Part shown: one piece after another, positions 24,492 to 36,603 of the stretch | Layout of the letters: each line of letters opens with the position of its first letter | Numbering within the stretch: position 1 is the first letter of the stretch | Origin: Varroa destructor | Lineage: Eukaryota; Arthropoda; Arachnida; Mesostigmata; Varroidae | Length of the DNA stretch: 64,000 nt | Direction: 5' to 3' | Assembly (NCBI RefSeq): GCF_002443255.2 | Contig: NW_019211457.1 | Coordinates: 14,421,353 to 14,485,352, forward strand | Made by a program: the position numbers and the translations under genes | Notes under the pieces: model-generated | What the model was told of the DNA's origin: nothing | The model's input: the letters and a program-made list of their open reading frames with translations, nothing else | Database searches by the model: none

Positions 24492-27400
24492 AGCTTTTCA
24501 CATGAAGCAGGAGGAGGCGGCTGTGTGAAATGCGATCAGTGGTTGATGACTATAATATGTATACTAATGGTCTGTGAGTATTTGTGCATGTGTCACCAGT
24601 CAGCGTCTGCACGCTGTATGATTGCATGCATCGCGGTGGCCAACAAAATAGCGGAGATACGAATTGTGAACAGAAGTAACTTATTCGCTTCATAGATGAT
24701 TTTATGCCAACATCGATATCGAAAGTCGATAGTGCCGTTAGACAATGAATGATACAGGAGGCTGGCTCCTGCTTGCACGAATTGTGTCCACGTCAGGTTT
24801 CTAGCCATATCGCCACGAGTTTTTAAGTTTAGTTATTTTAACCCATTACTACTGCACCAACATGGGAATAGTATCAATATTTCCAAACGAGTAGTGAAAA
24901 CTCCACTGTACTCGCTATCGCCACTTGGCGGAAATCCTAACCGGGATAAACGCAAGTAGTCTCACTTCATGCAAGGATGTATGGTGCAAGGACTAGTGTT
25001 GATAAATAGCATCAAGACAGCGCTATTACTGCGCATAACTTAAAAAAAAGTGAAGTTTTACTTAGCATATAGAAGTGGTGAGCCTGTGTGAGACTGCACG
25101 AGCAACAACTGAACCTTAATTGAAGAGCATATATTTGTGTAAAAGTTCCTGAAATACTTCCACTTCCAGAGTTGTCATCTTCAACTTTTCTGTAAATAAA
25201 CAGCCGCTTATTTTTAATCGCGCAGTAGCGGCGGACAATCTGCAAGCAATTCCTCTTTCAGTCTTGATTGTCATTACTTATGGCACCGTGGTAACAGCCC
25301 ATGGGAGCCAGTTGTATGATGGAATCCTAGGAAAAACACAGAGAACATACAGGCCATAAAGGCTAACAGCATGTCTAGTTGCCTGTTGCCCATTTAATGG
25401 CGGCATATACGCTCACGACAAGTAAGGTTGCATACATAGGTCAAGCATTCATATACATTTTCAGATCAAAAAAGACAGCAACGTTATGTGTGTTTGCTCT
25501 GGGATGGGCGAGCTATCCAGAATGGATACATTGAATCGTGCTAACTGAAATGCCAGAACTGATCCGAGCGCACTTCGCAACTGATATTACGTCATGCTAT
25601 CATTGCGTCAATAAAGCACTGCGGTGAACAGTTTTCCAGCACGACTATCATGCAGAGATATTATTTAAAATAGCCGTACAAGGTTTATGAACTGTGCCCT
25701 TTAGAGGTAAGCAACAAATATACAGAACAAAAAAGGAGGTTATGCGTGTGGATGAATATTACTGATTCTTACGTATATTTTATATAATGAAAAAATCACA
25801 CCATCTTATAAAGAAACGCGGCGTAAGGGAAGTGAAAGCGCGGGTTACATTTTAACTGTTTTTACTAACTTTCTCATTCTTCATGAAATGACGTACGAGG
25901 AATCCGCGCATTATTCACACCTTTTCTGGTTGGGTTGTCCTTTTGTTAGTCCATTGCGGCTTAGTTCATTGCATTTGCTGTTAGTGGTGCTGGGTCAATT
26001 GGTCTGTGAAGCATTAATGGTAACATATGACGGAACCAATCCGCTAAACGGAACCAATTTTAGCTATTACAAACGGCGAAGTGCTGTCTTTATCAACAAG
26101 CCATGTTGTGACCTACTGGGATAAAGAAAAAGAAAACTCTTACTAACGTGTTAATCTGTGTCTATAAATTTGTTTCGCGCGCTACTATATAATAGGGTCT
26201 TGGCAAAAACAATTTTTGAACAATTATGTCGTACAGTCTTAATTTAATGAACTTTAATTATACATGTATGTCCATTGGCGGTCTGAGAAAAGTCGCTTCG
26301 CACATTTTGAATATATACATATATTTCGTGTATTTATGAATGTAGCGAGATCATGATTGTTTCCACTATTGAAAGACTACCTAGATGACGATAATAACGC
26401 CACGATTTATGCGAGAGTACAGCTGGCCTTATCGTACCTCTTGTATGGTAGCAAGATTGGCCGTCACTTGTGTGTGCAGACCGCAGTCTGGCAGGGGAAA
26501 CCCAGCTTGGCCTAATTTATCGTGTCTGTCCTGCTGCCAGTGGAGGTCGGATCCTAACTAGGTCGCATGAACAAAGAGGATAATCGGATGTCGTACACGA
26601 AATTAATTCGACCTTCCAACGACGACTCGCCGCAGTGGCGATCGTCACGAGCCATCACCCATCAGTCTTCAATATGATTGTAATGCATGGACCTGTAACA
26701 GTGACTGAACCATTTAAGTTAGTAATAATCTGAAGGTTCCCAATCAGCTTGTGTGATATGCTGGGAATAAGTAACTGACAGATCTTATTTTGACAATCGA
26801 AAGCCAATTTGTCAATCAGCCAACATGACAATCTAGAGTCACTAGTGTTAAACGCGTCTTAATCTAAGCAACAGCACCGATAAACGGAATAGACAAGCTG
26901 CTGCAATTAACGAGTTGAAAATATTCATGACGTCGAGAAAAGCTTTCACAACACTGAAATTAGAGCAGGCAAAGCACTGTTACCGGGAAACCGTATTTGC
27001 AAACTTTCTGACATGACATCGGACTAAACATCGCGTAGATTCTTGCATCGACTCATTCACTGTAAAATGACAGTTGCGTGATGGCTACCACTCTGTGCCC
27101 GATCTCAGTCCAAGACCGGACCGAACGATTTACGGCACAGCTTGTAGTGCTTTCACATCGTCACATCGACATGTGCTCCCATTATTAGCCGTTTAACTGA
27201 GCAGGGCCGGGCCGCATCCTATATAATGAACTTTGTTTCGAAGCTTGGTTTAGGTTGAATCAGATGTAGTGTAGAACACGTACATATTTTTTCATTTGTG
27301 GGTCAGAGTTCCCGGTTTCCGGTTTTCATAGTGGCAGAGGGCCTGGCGGCCGGCTACCCTCACCTATGCAAGCATCTGTGTACTAGATGACCGAGGACCA

Positions 27401-28504
27401 GCATTCGCAATGAGCTGTCGTATGCTTGACTGAATAATACTGCCGAATAGAACCGCTTGCTAGCGGTTATAAGTTGACGTGGTTGGTTCTGGGTCTCGTT
27501 ATTGGTGTTGTCGTTTTTGTCGTCATCGTTGTATGTGCTTCCAATCGTTCGTTCGATCGAGAGTCACATTATTTCCACTCGCTTTTCGTGATCTCCTTTC
27601 CGTTCGCTTTTGACGTCATCTTTGTGACCCTTGCCTCTCATCTGCGATCAGCAACGAGGCCGGATACCCAGTATCCAACAGTTATTACCGAGGAACTAAG
27701 CCGCACGACGACTAGAGAAGATTGCTTTATTAATATGTTTAGTGCTTAGACGCCATTGTTGTAGAGGCAGGAGTTTAATCACGTTCATTGGTATAGCTAA
27801 TGTGTGTTAGCACGATATTGCAGAATATAATGACTGTTTGCACTTTCATGTTGTCGTAGACTTGCTTGTTGAAGCTATCAGTGTTTGAAAGTTTTTTGGA
27901 TTTACTACTTCTCTATGGAAGACTAGTCTGACGATTTTTCGTTTGTTCGTTTGTGGTGAGAATTGTCGCGTGGGTGTGCTCCTAGCTGTTTGGCATAACG
28001 TCACTGACTGACAGCAGGGGTTCCGGTGGCCGCCAGTGTTGCAAAACTCCAGTATTAAATTGATTACGGCATATCGTTGTGTAAGAGCTGCCTGGACTCT
28101 TAGCGAGGAGAAAGGTGTATCTGTAAGCTGTATCTGTTCCGAAGGCTAGTGCGGTATTACGTATTATTCGTATCATAGTCTGAGGACCATTAAGAAATAG
28201 TATAGAATCGCCGAAATGGTTGTGGTAAGTTGAATGAGAACGCCCTCGTTCTCTTGAGATGTTGTAGTATTGTTATTTTTTGTTTCTATAATCAAATCCT
28301 GTCGAATGCGCAATAAATAGGTAAGTTCCTGTTTAACAATCGCACATTCGGCGCCGTAGTGCATAATTCGGTGCTCAGACCATTTCTAAATAAGTGTAAG
28401 GCTCGGGTCGGGCAAGAAGCCGTTTATGTGCATGCCGCTTTCTCATGGTTCTTCTGACGACTATCAGCAGCAGTCGTAAGCGTAGCGCATTCTCCTGACT
28501 CAAA

Positions 28505-28540
28505 ATGGTACTGATTGGTAAGTCGCTTTCTCAAAGCGAC
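28505..28540 (+). other. Start codon, 13-base mini exon and donor inside a hairpin
   Basis: AAAATGG (good start context) begins ATG GTA CTG ATT G, directly followed by the consensus donor GTAAGT at 28518. The last two donor bases lie in a perfect 8-bp hairpin (GTCGCTTT/AAAGCGAC at 28522-28529 and 28533-28540). It could be the first coding exon of an unseen gene behind the leader-like stretch at 27.95-28.5 kb. No matching second exon was found, and chance is likely. Confidence 0.2.
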
Positions 28541-29645
28541 GACGCTTGATTGTTACTTTCTATTCGGCTCAAGGCTGGCTGCTTGGGTCGGCTACCTAGG
28601 CTGGCGAGCAACAACTAACCGGCTCAATAAAACCATTTTTCAATTTAGAACACAGTGTAGCACATACCAGCTCATAACACAAGCATACTTTTACATACAA
28701 GCATTTACTTTTTGAAATTTTCTTGGCTGGTACGAATGTCTTATAACGGGGACGTTTTGCTTTGACTGTCGGTGTCGCATGAATTGCATATGCGATTGGA
28801 GTGTTACAGAGTGGAGTCATCAAAAGTTTTGAAAACAGATTCTGTTTATGGTGCGGGCAGCTTTGACCGGTGCTTTGACTAAATAGTGGAGGGTTGGTGG
28901 GTCGAATCCTGGGTGAGTGTCAAGCTTATTAGCTAGATTGTAATATTGTTTGAAAAACAGTGTAATTAGAACAGTGTTCGCTTCGTCATAAGAACCTCCC
29001 ACATTAGATAGCAATTTGTTTGACAAACACTTTTTATACATGTGCTTCACTCGTTATCGAAAATCTGCCTTGAGCCATGTCCGACAATTCTTTCCATGAC
29101 ACCAATGGCACGTAGGGCTGCATATGTTTTCCAAAATAGCCCTGGATATGTATAGTAACGTTTAGTCGATCGGATTCGGTATGATGACTAATGTTGACGA
29201 CATTACCTTTAAGTATCATTTTGTTATTATTATGTGAGTGAGGTGTCGTACCAGTAAGCAAACAGCCCCAGTTGCTATTCATAGCGAGGGTGCATGGTTT
29301 AGTTCGTTACGTGTAGGTAAATTGCAATTATTTCGGTGAATCGCACAAGACTTTACACAAATACATGGGCAATCGCTTCTGCTGGCTTAGGCTATTCCTG
29401 GTGAGAGAGTTTTGTATCTAAATGAATTTGCAGAACTAACGCAGCGTCCTTGGTCGCTCCGCTGTTGAGGTTAAGTTAACCGAGTCTGGTCTATATGACT
29501 GAGAGGTGACATACGGTGCTTCGACCTTCAACTTCTCATTGCAGTCTAGCATTGACCACTTGGACGAGGTTATGACATAATTACGAGATTAAAGGAATTT
29601 TTATTTATAAATAATAAATAATGTATAAAATAATAAAAAAAAAAA

Positions 29646-29669
29646 TTCGGAAACTAACTAGTTTCCGAA
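29646..29669. repeat. Hairpin after an A-rich tract
   Basis: TTCGGAAACT and AGTTTCCGAA form a perfect 10-bp stem with a 4-base loop, immediately after an A-rich stretch (29630-29645). It resembles a small foldback; no gene is adjacent. Confidence 0.85.
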
Positions 29670-31354
29670 ACTTCTCTTTCTTAGCTTGTTTAACCTTTCG
29701 TGTCTACTGAATTAGAATGGTCGTCACGAACGTCTCAAGATATCTTGAATTTTGCACTACTTTGCCAATCTTGGAGAGCAACATTACAAATATTAGTTTA
29801 GTAATTATTAAAATTACTAACAGTGTCAGAATTTCTGCAGCATTTGCTTACCTTACAATTAACTCACCAATCGACCCAGGTTTCCTTCAATCATACAGTT
29901 TATCTTGTAAGTCCAGTCTTCAGACTGGGTTTATGTAGGATATGATTCCATTCTATGCAATGTTTTTCGCAAGCAAGGCAATACGCTTTGGGTAGATGGC
30001 AGCGTGAAAAGTTAGTGTGCAATAGAGAGTACAGGAAGGTGATGCCCGTGCCAACCGAACGCTGTTTCGCGAAGTTAGCCGACCCAACCCATGGTGATAA
30101 GAAGGCTTGTATTTTTGAGAGGAAAAGTCAATCATTTCATTCGCGCTTATCACTTACCTTGCATAACAAATGGGCTTTGAATTACTGCATCTACAAGAGT
30201 CATTTACTATATTATTATATATATACTATACTGAGGTGACGAAGAGGCCTTACGGCCCTTCATAGGTCGTTTAACCTCATTATGTCGTAGCCACGTCAAA
30301 CAGAACAACGGCATCAATTTTCGACTAGCGATGTCTACCGTAGTTTGATAGTGAGTAGATCGCAGAGGTTTTGACTGAGGAAGAGTTCTAGGTCGTGGCT
30401 GAATTTATATGACAGGCTGGTGGCGAATGGTTTGGATAAGAAGTAGGACGCTTGGCGCCTGCGTTAAAGCGAAGGCATCAGTGTTGAGAACGAGATGCAG
30501 GAGATGGCGAACAGCTGAACTCATACTGCACAACGTACTGGGTGGCAGCAAAGTTTGAATAATTACGAAGGGAAGGAGAAAAAAGATTCTAAGTAGATAC
30601 GAAGGAAATGTAATCATAGCATATGGAAGGGTACTACGCAGCGTATCTAAACAACAAATCAGGAAAATGAACGACAGTAGCCCCCTTTCAAGAGAAGATT
30701 TCCTACAAAAGCACAGCATTATTGACAATTAAAAAAATATATATATAAATATAATAAAGCATATAACTAGACTGATTTGAACACGCTGAGATCTTTCAAG
30801 ATCATCGAGATAAAGTCGAAAAAGGTCGGGATTTCCTTAGAAAGAAGACCGTGCACGCAGTACCGGCTGTGAGTCGTTACTAGTCGTAGTTTTGGAGTTG
30901 TAGTCTGTGGAAACTGACGTCATTGTGATGGTATTAGACGTAGGTTGCGCAACTGCACACAGCGCTACAGAATTTCTAGCTTTGTTAAAGGAGATCAGCT
31001 GTGTGAGTTTATAATAAAGTGAATTGGCATCGATGTTTTTGTTGTTGCTGACAACAGCGCGAAGATTACCCGCTGAGAGCCGTACATCGAATGCCGTCAG
31101 CTACGCGACGCAATACCTTGGATCGTTGCGAATCGGGAGGTTCCGTACGGAAAAGGTGAAAGTGTTATAGTGTCTCAGAGGTAGATCGAGTACCGGGCGT
31201 AGATGCCGATCAGTGAGCGGCCGTCATTCAGTAACAAGGAAAGAAGTACAAGAATAAACTTCTTTTCTTCGATATACTTCATCATTTATGGAAGGGTTCG
31301 GATAGATTTGTAAGCATCAAGGACAAAGTCAGTGACAAACTATCGTTAGGGTTG

Positions 31355-31398
31355 GAGGGAAATGACGAGCAGACAAACGACTGCTGGTCATTTCCCTC
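31355..31398 (+). repeat. 18-bp hairpin upstream of DNAJ
   Basis: Arms 31355-31372 and 31381-31398 pair over 18 positions with a single G-G mismatch around an 8-base loop (ACAAACGA). It begins 257 bases before the DNAJ start codon. It may lie in the leader, its intron or the promoter; a small precursor RNA is possible but the stem is short. Confidence 0.85.
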
Positions 31399-31606
31399 TA
31401 AGTAGGAAAATTAGGGTCTTAACACGCAGCAGAACAGGCACTGACTGAATCGAAGCAGAAGATTGACATTTAAAACAAGTCTCTTTGGAAACTGACTATA
31501 TAGACAGCGAATGATACATATATCAAATAGAGTAAAGTGAGAAAGGGTTTCGGTACTGAGGCATTGAGATAACATGATACAATACTCCGTGTTGTCGACC
31601 AATTTC

Positions 31607-31608
31607 AG
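31607..31608 (+). promoter_or_regulatory. Candidate 5' UTR intron acceptor of DNAJ
   Basis: ACCAATTTCAG ends three bases before the ATG at 31612. This is a normal acceptor context, so the first coding exon may begin with only three leader bases after a 5' UTR intron. A GTGAGT near 31001 is one possible donor. Not proven. Confidence 0.35.
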
Positions 31609-31611
31609 AAA

Positions 31612-31752
31612 ATGGCAAAGGATCTGTACAGTATTCTTGGTGTAACCAAGGATGCCACTCTTGATGAAATTAAGAAAGCATACCGTAAGTTGGCACTTAA
31701 ATATCACCCAGATAAAAACAAGTCACCTGAGGCAGCTGAGAAATTTCGAGAG
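31612..31752 (+). CDS. DNAJ coding exon 1 (J domain helices I-III start)
   Basis: Encodes residues 1-47, from [11 protein letters not shown] through the HPD loop to EKFRE, ending at a consensus GTAAGT donor. Confidence 0.95.
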
Positions 31753-34180
31753 GTAAGTAGCAGTGATTAATTGTTTTTAGCACAAATATGCTTTTGTTGA
31801 TTGCAAAGCTCGCTGTGAGAAATATCTAGGTAATAGTCCTCTATCACTCGACCAAAGGGTTTGATTGTTATTAGCTATTATAGGTTGTAGCATTTACAAA
31901 CAAAAAGTTGCTTTAATTGCTGCTTGAGAGCTTGTTTCGGTTGCGCGTTTTGCGGACTACTGTCTACAAGAGCAGAAGTTCTCAAACTTCAGAGGTTGTT
32001 CTCGTTTACTATACAGGCAGGACAAACCGTGGTGATCATAGAAATTTTTTTCTGAATGGTTAGAACTGTCCGTCTAACCTGGGTTCTAAAATCCCAGCTT
32101 TTAACGCCAATACAGACCGTTATCGATAGATATATCAATAGAGAAGTCTAACAACGGTACTGTCATAACAAACAAGTTTATTTCTAAATAGAAGCTGTCT
32201 TGTTCAAACGTATTCTCAAGCCTATAGTATAATTTTATACCGAAATCCCAATTTTATATTTATAACCCATAGCACGTTCTCTGTATACAACTGTTATTAT
32301 GGCTTGAAAAACATCCGGTATTATAATTTCGAAACTGGTTGCAGTAAATTTGGACAATCATGTGGTCGCTCTTCCTTGTATGCTATTTTCTTGAATCCAT
32401 TGGTTATATGTATTCGAACCGACAAACACCAGTGTTCTACTTCGGTACGACCTGCGTATTCCATGGTGCACTGCTTAGATATGTCTTCTCCTTCCTCTGT
32501 AGGTAAGCTCAGCTTACGAGATCTTGTCGAATAAGGAAAAGCGTGAAACCTATGACAAATTTGGCGAAGAGGGTCTTCGTGTTGGAGGTGCCGGAGGCGC
32601 CGGTGGCAGAGGACCAGGGGGCACGGGCAGTGGAACGCGGTTCTACACGTCAACCGATCCGATGTCCACATTTGCACAGTTTTTCGGCACTGATAATCCG
32701 TTTGAGAACTTTTTCAATCTAAGCGGCACTGGCTTAGGTAGCGGCGTTAGTGGCAACTTCTTTGAAGATCACATGGATGTCGACGCTGGAGACATCTTCG
32801 GTCCTGGTTTAAGGAATCACGCTTTTCGCTCGCAGTCCTTCACCGCCGGCACCCGAAAATCTCCGAAACAAGACCCTCCAGTTGAGCATGATCTGTTCGT
32901 CAGTCTCGAGGACATTCTGAAGGGATGCACAAAGAAGATGAAAATTTCTCGAAAGGTTCTCGCTCCAGACGGAAGAACGACACGCCGTGAAGAAAAGGTA
33001 TGAACGAAGTAAATATGAAAATTGTTAAAAAATAAATTATTATGTCAACAAAATGAATTCAAGATGTGTTTAGATAAAGCGATGGATTAGTGAAAGACAT
33101 TGCGTTCTGTAATGAAACAGCCAGAATACGGTTGCAATGGAATATGCGTGTTAACTTGAATGGTTTTTCGTTTGGCATATGAGCAGACATTACTACCTAA
33201 TTTCTAATCTAGGTCCCATATAATCGAGACCGACTCATACCTGGCATGAGTCATGGGAATGTTCCCTTGCTTCTCACTCTGCTTGCGCTCCACATGAATT
33301 CTAAATGTCACAGTACCTAAAACTATTATCAAGCTAGCTTCAAAGCTGTGCCGATGAATGGCAATGTTTCGAAGGTCGATTGAATATCGAGATCGTTCGG
33401 TATTTCACTAATTCGGTTTCCTTTGCAACTCAATGACTGTACCAGGTGTTAACCATCAACGTAAAGCCCGGTTGGAAAGCCGGGACCAAGATCACGTTTC
33501 AGAAAGAGGGTGATCAGTCGCCAGGCACGACGCCTGCCGATATCGTGTTTATTATTCGTGACAAACCACACGAACTGTTTAAACGGGACGGAGTAGACAT
33601 TCGTTACACGGCAAAGATTACCCTCCGAGAAGCTCTGACTGGGACACGAATCCAGGTACCGACTCTACAAGGCGGAACGGTATCACTTCATTACAATGAG
33701 GTAAGAACTCTGGTGCTATGAGCATTAACAGCCGAACAATCACGACACAGTAGTGTACAATTAAACTGATACTAAGTATAACAGCTTATACTGGCGCAAC
33801 ACACAATTTAACTTGTTTGCTTTTGTCTATATGATTCTCTCCTGCACGAACATACAATACAATAATACAATCTCGTAGTGTGATTTGTTGTTACCAGGAA
33901 TGATTTTTTCTAACGCTTGTCCTCACACGACATCGTTTGATCGATGGGTGTACTAATATAACTACGATGTCTTCTTGTGCTCTGCTCTCTGTTCCTATTT
34001 CTTCTGTGTGCCCAGTTAATTAAGCCTACAACGACGAAACGTGTACAGGGCCAAGGACTGCCCTATCCTAGGGACCCTTCGAAACGTGGTGATATGATCA
34101 TTTCGTTCGATATCCGGTTTCCTGATCAGCTTCCACCAGCCACTAAGGAGATCCTCTACGATGCGCTGCCAGCGAAATGA
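31612..34180 (+). CDS. DNAJB1: DnaJ/Hsp40 class B co-chaperone (4 exons, 351 aa)
   Basis: This encodes a cytosolic/nuclear J-protein that stimulates Hsp70 ATPase and delivers unfolded clients. The CDS joins 31612-31752, 32503-32997, 33446-33700 and 34016-34180; all junctions are phase 0 and GT-AG. The J domain covers residues 1-70 (KDLYSILGV at the start, HPD at 32-34, [23 protein letters not shown]). A Gly-rich linker follows (75-91), then a Gly/Phe region with [11 protein letters not shown]. The paired beta-sandwich client-binding domains start near 171 ([23 protein letters not shown]) and include [38 protein letters not shown] and LREALTG. There are no zinc-finger CxxCxGxG repeats, which excludes class A. 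Length and layout match the DNAJB1/4/5 group (337-348 aa in human); which of these is the closest orthologue I cannot decide. The gene looks intact. I found no clear heat-shock element upstream. Confidence 0.97.
31753..32502 (+). other. DNAJ intron 1
   Basis: 750-bp AT-rich intron with stops in every forward frame; nothing else seen. Confidence 0.85.
32503..32997 (+). CDS. DNAJ coding exon 2
   Basis: Acceptor CCTCTGTAG. Encodes residues 48-212: the end of the J domain, the Gly-rich and Gly/Phe linker, and the start of C-terminal domain I through TTRREEK. Donor GTATGA. Confidence 0.95.
32998..33445 (+). other. DNAJ intron 2
   Basis: 448-bp intron, consensus ends, no further feature. Confidence 0.85.
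33446..33700 (+). CDS. DNAJ coding exon 3
   Basis: Acceptor GTACCAG, donor GTAAGA. Encodes residues 213-297, the core of C-terminal domain I and the beginning of domain II ([21 protein letters not shown]). Confidence 0.95.
33701..34015 (+). other. DNAJ intron 3
   Basis: 315-bp intron with a pyrimidine-rich 3' end (TTCCTATTTCTTCTGTGTGCCCAG); no further feature. Confidence 0.85.
34016..34180 (+). CDS. DNAJ coding exon 4 (terminal)
   Basis: Acceptor GTGCCCAG. Encodes residues 298-351, including [25 protein letters not shown], the conserved end of domain II, and the dimerisation tail; stop TGA at 34178-34180. Confidence 0.95.
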   Translation, partial: LIKPTTTKRVQGQGLPYPRDPSKRGDMIISFDIRFPDQLPPATKEILYDALPAK

Positions 34181-36582
34181 AGTGCCCAGACCCTCGATAT
34201 ACAGCAAGCAACAATATATAAATGTGACTAGCAGAGCAAAATAGCAGCAATGAACGACATAAGAAGACTGCACGGCTACGACCAATCGATTAGTCATAAC
34301 AACAACAAAGCGACGACGAGAGCACAACGTTACAAGAAATTATCAACGTGCCGGTCATAGCCTTATATCTACACAACCTTAATATATACGACGTGACATT
34401 CATTTTACATAATAGTTTAAGAGGATGATTGTTGATCACCTCATGCTACAAGCCACTTGAAGGCCGTCTCAACAAATTTATTCCTGTATCTTCCTGCAAC
34501 AATGTGTACAACTACAAATACCAGTTCGAAGCCCTTTCACTCCTTCAAGCCGCCACGAACTACACGGGAGGTAATATCCTAACAGATTTTGATGTGCACT
34601 AAGTACCACCTTGCTGCAGTTAGAGCAATACGCTGCACCCAAGAGGCTTCGCGATGGGTGTTTTTAACATGTTCAAACAACATAAGACACAGGCCCACTC
34701 TTTCAGCTGCCCCAGGAAACAGAACGTTACCCGACGACATGGAAAAGTTGTGTGAGATTTAAGCAGGCCATAATTGCAAGAAGGGGTCGATTGTGAACGC
34801 GATAGTGTTAAATACAACAAAACGATAGAACTCAGTTGTGTATCCGTTCTTCATATGCCAGCCGGGGTCTGAGTGTCGTATCAATCTGTACGTATGTCTT
34901 TGTGTGTGCGAAACGTGAATGGATGCACAGTAACGAGTAGTGGACGTTTGTTTTCTGCGTTGCAAGTTAGTCACGATTGCAGTGTGTGACAACGACATGC
35001 AGAGATGCTTGGATGCTTCTTTTTTATACTTTGTGGATAATAATAGTTAGTCACTATACGTACGATAGTGACAATTGAGTATAAAATCGGTACGAATGTC
35101 ACACTATTTGAAGTCATTGGAGTGCGAGATAGACCTATTCCAGTTGTATCGTTAAATTAAGTGACTGGTTTAAAAAATAGGAAAATTTACGCAAATCCTA
35201 TGCATAAATTAGACGTGACTTCATGTAAGGGCTACGATGTGCGTGCACACGCGTGTATGAGGATATTTTCAGTGCATAGGAATATGCCTTTAATATCACT
35301 TAGTTATTGTTGTCTGCAAGCAACGAAAGGGATGTACTATAAATAGATGTACCCTATATTTTGAAGTAGTGGATACAATACTTTACCAAGTCGTTGATGA
35401 TAAAGACTAGTGAGCAAAAAAGACATTGCTTTACTGCTTCCTGAGCTTTGGTAGATTATTGGTATATATATATTAACGTGGTAATCAAGGTTGAGATCTT
35501 TTTGATGGTCGGTGTTGCTGGACAGAGTAAGTTGATTATTAGTGAGCGAAACTATCTGATCTAGGTTAGTTAATCTTTTAGGATCATAAGCTCTATCTAT
35601 TGAAAAAATCTAAATATTTACAAACGAATATAAAAATCAGCTTATACCTACATAGCTACGAGAGTGAAATTAGCACTTGTTTTTGGATGACTCAGATTGA
35701 TTTAGTTAGGGTAGCGCCTTGACCAGATAGCCGCAACAAGTGAAGATAGCATTTAAAGAGACAATGGAAATATCCTGCTGTTACTTTTCTGATGAAATGT
35801 TACGAAAGCAAGTTCATTTGTAAACTAAGTTGTTTACTTCGTGCACTTTTTTTTCGGCAATGTAATAATAAATTATTATGTTATGCGATCAGTTCGTTAA
35901 ACAATGCGTAATGAAAGACAAATCCTTCATTACGTGTCACAGAATTTGTTTTTTGGCTATTGATGTTACAACAGCGACTGGGTGCTTCGTGAGGTGGTGG
36001 ATCATGCCGCTAACATGTTACGTTTCATTTGGAAACATTTATCACACTAACTTGTGGAATGCAGTTTATAAACACACGCGTTTCTGCCATATGCTACTCA
36101 TTATTTAGCTAGCAGCGACCCGATTCGAGAACAGTTAAACCTAAAGTAAGACAAATACTTTATGGGATATTTATTGCATCTGATCGTTACCAATGCTAGT
36201 TTAAGCAACTCGTAGGTGCGATCTACTCTTATTTGAGCTCGTGTAATTTTTTTATTATCATTGAACTTGAGATAAACTGATTGAGAAAAGCGTTATTTAT
36301 ATTATTAAGTGTTGATCAATGACCGTGGTTGCAACAGCTGTTCCGAGGACCGTTTCCTGGGAGAAAACGATAACTAAAACCAACAAAGTGGTGACAACTT
36401 CTCATTACCTGCAGTCATTGTAAATAACATGTAAACAAAAACAAACGAAGACGACGCGAGTGCCGTTGATGACTATAGGGAGGATCGTTGACAGAAAAAG
36501 CAAAGAGTAAAACGATTCAAATGGCGAGTAGGCGAAACGCAAAAACAACTTGGAATTTGAATAGACTATTATTGCTATTAAC

Positions 36583-36603
36583 TATTATTATTATTATTAT
36601 TAT
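36583..36603. repeat. (ATT)7 microsatellite
   Basis: Uninterrupted ATT units in intergenic sequence. Confidence 0.9.

Larger units (their letters stand above)
18381..31354. other. Long stretch with only weak exon candidates
   Basis: No recognised gene over about 13 kb. GC-richer islands occur near 18.95-19.86, 27.0-27.8 and 27.95-28.5 kb and could be promoters or leaders. Weak coding candidates at 19862, 24339 and 28505 are listed separately. Open frames at 20890-21189 (+), 22834-23079 (+), 27474-27749 (+) and 30405-30728 (-, hydrophobic) show no family resemblance or convincing splice edges. The rest is AT-rich with short repeats. Confidence 0.4.

Noticed and set aside
28885..28920. GGGTCGAATCC, resembling a tRNA B box
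   Set aside because: No acceptable A box or cloverleaf stems could be drawn around it.
30405..30728. 107-codon hydrophobic reverse ORF
   Set aside because: The hydrophobicity follows from purine-rich sequence on the other strand; no signal, motif or polyadenylation site supports it.
30800..31611. Heat-shock elements upstream of DNAJ
   Set aside because: No array of three correctly spaced GAA/TTC units was found; the TTCCGTACGGAA palindrome at 31141 has the wrong spacing.
32321..32677. 118-codon reverse ORF over DNAJ exon 2
   Set aside because: Shadow of the well-supported forward exon.
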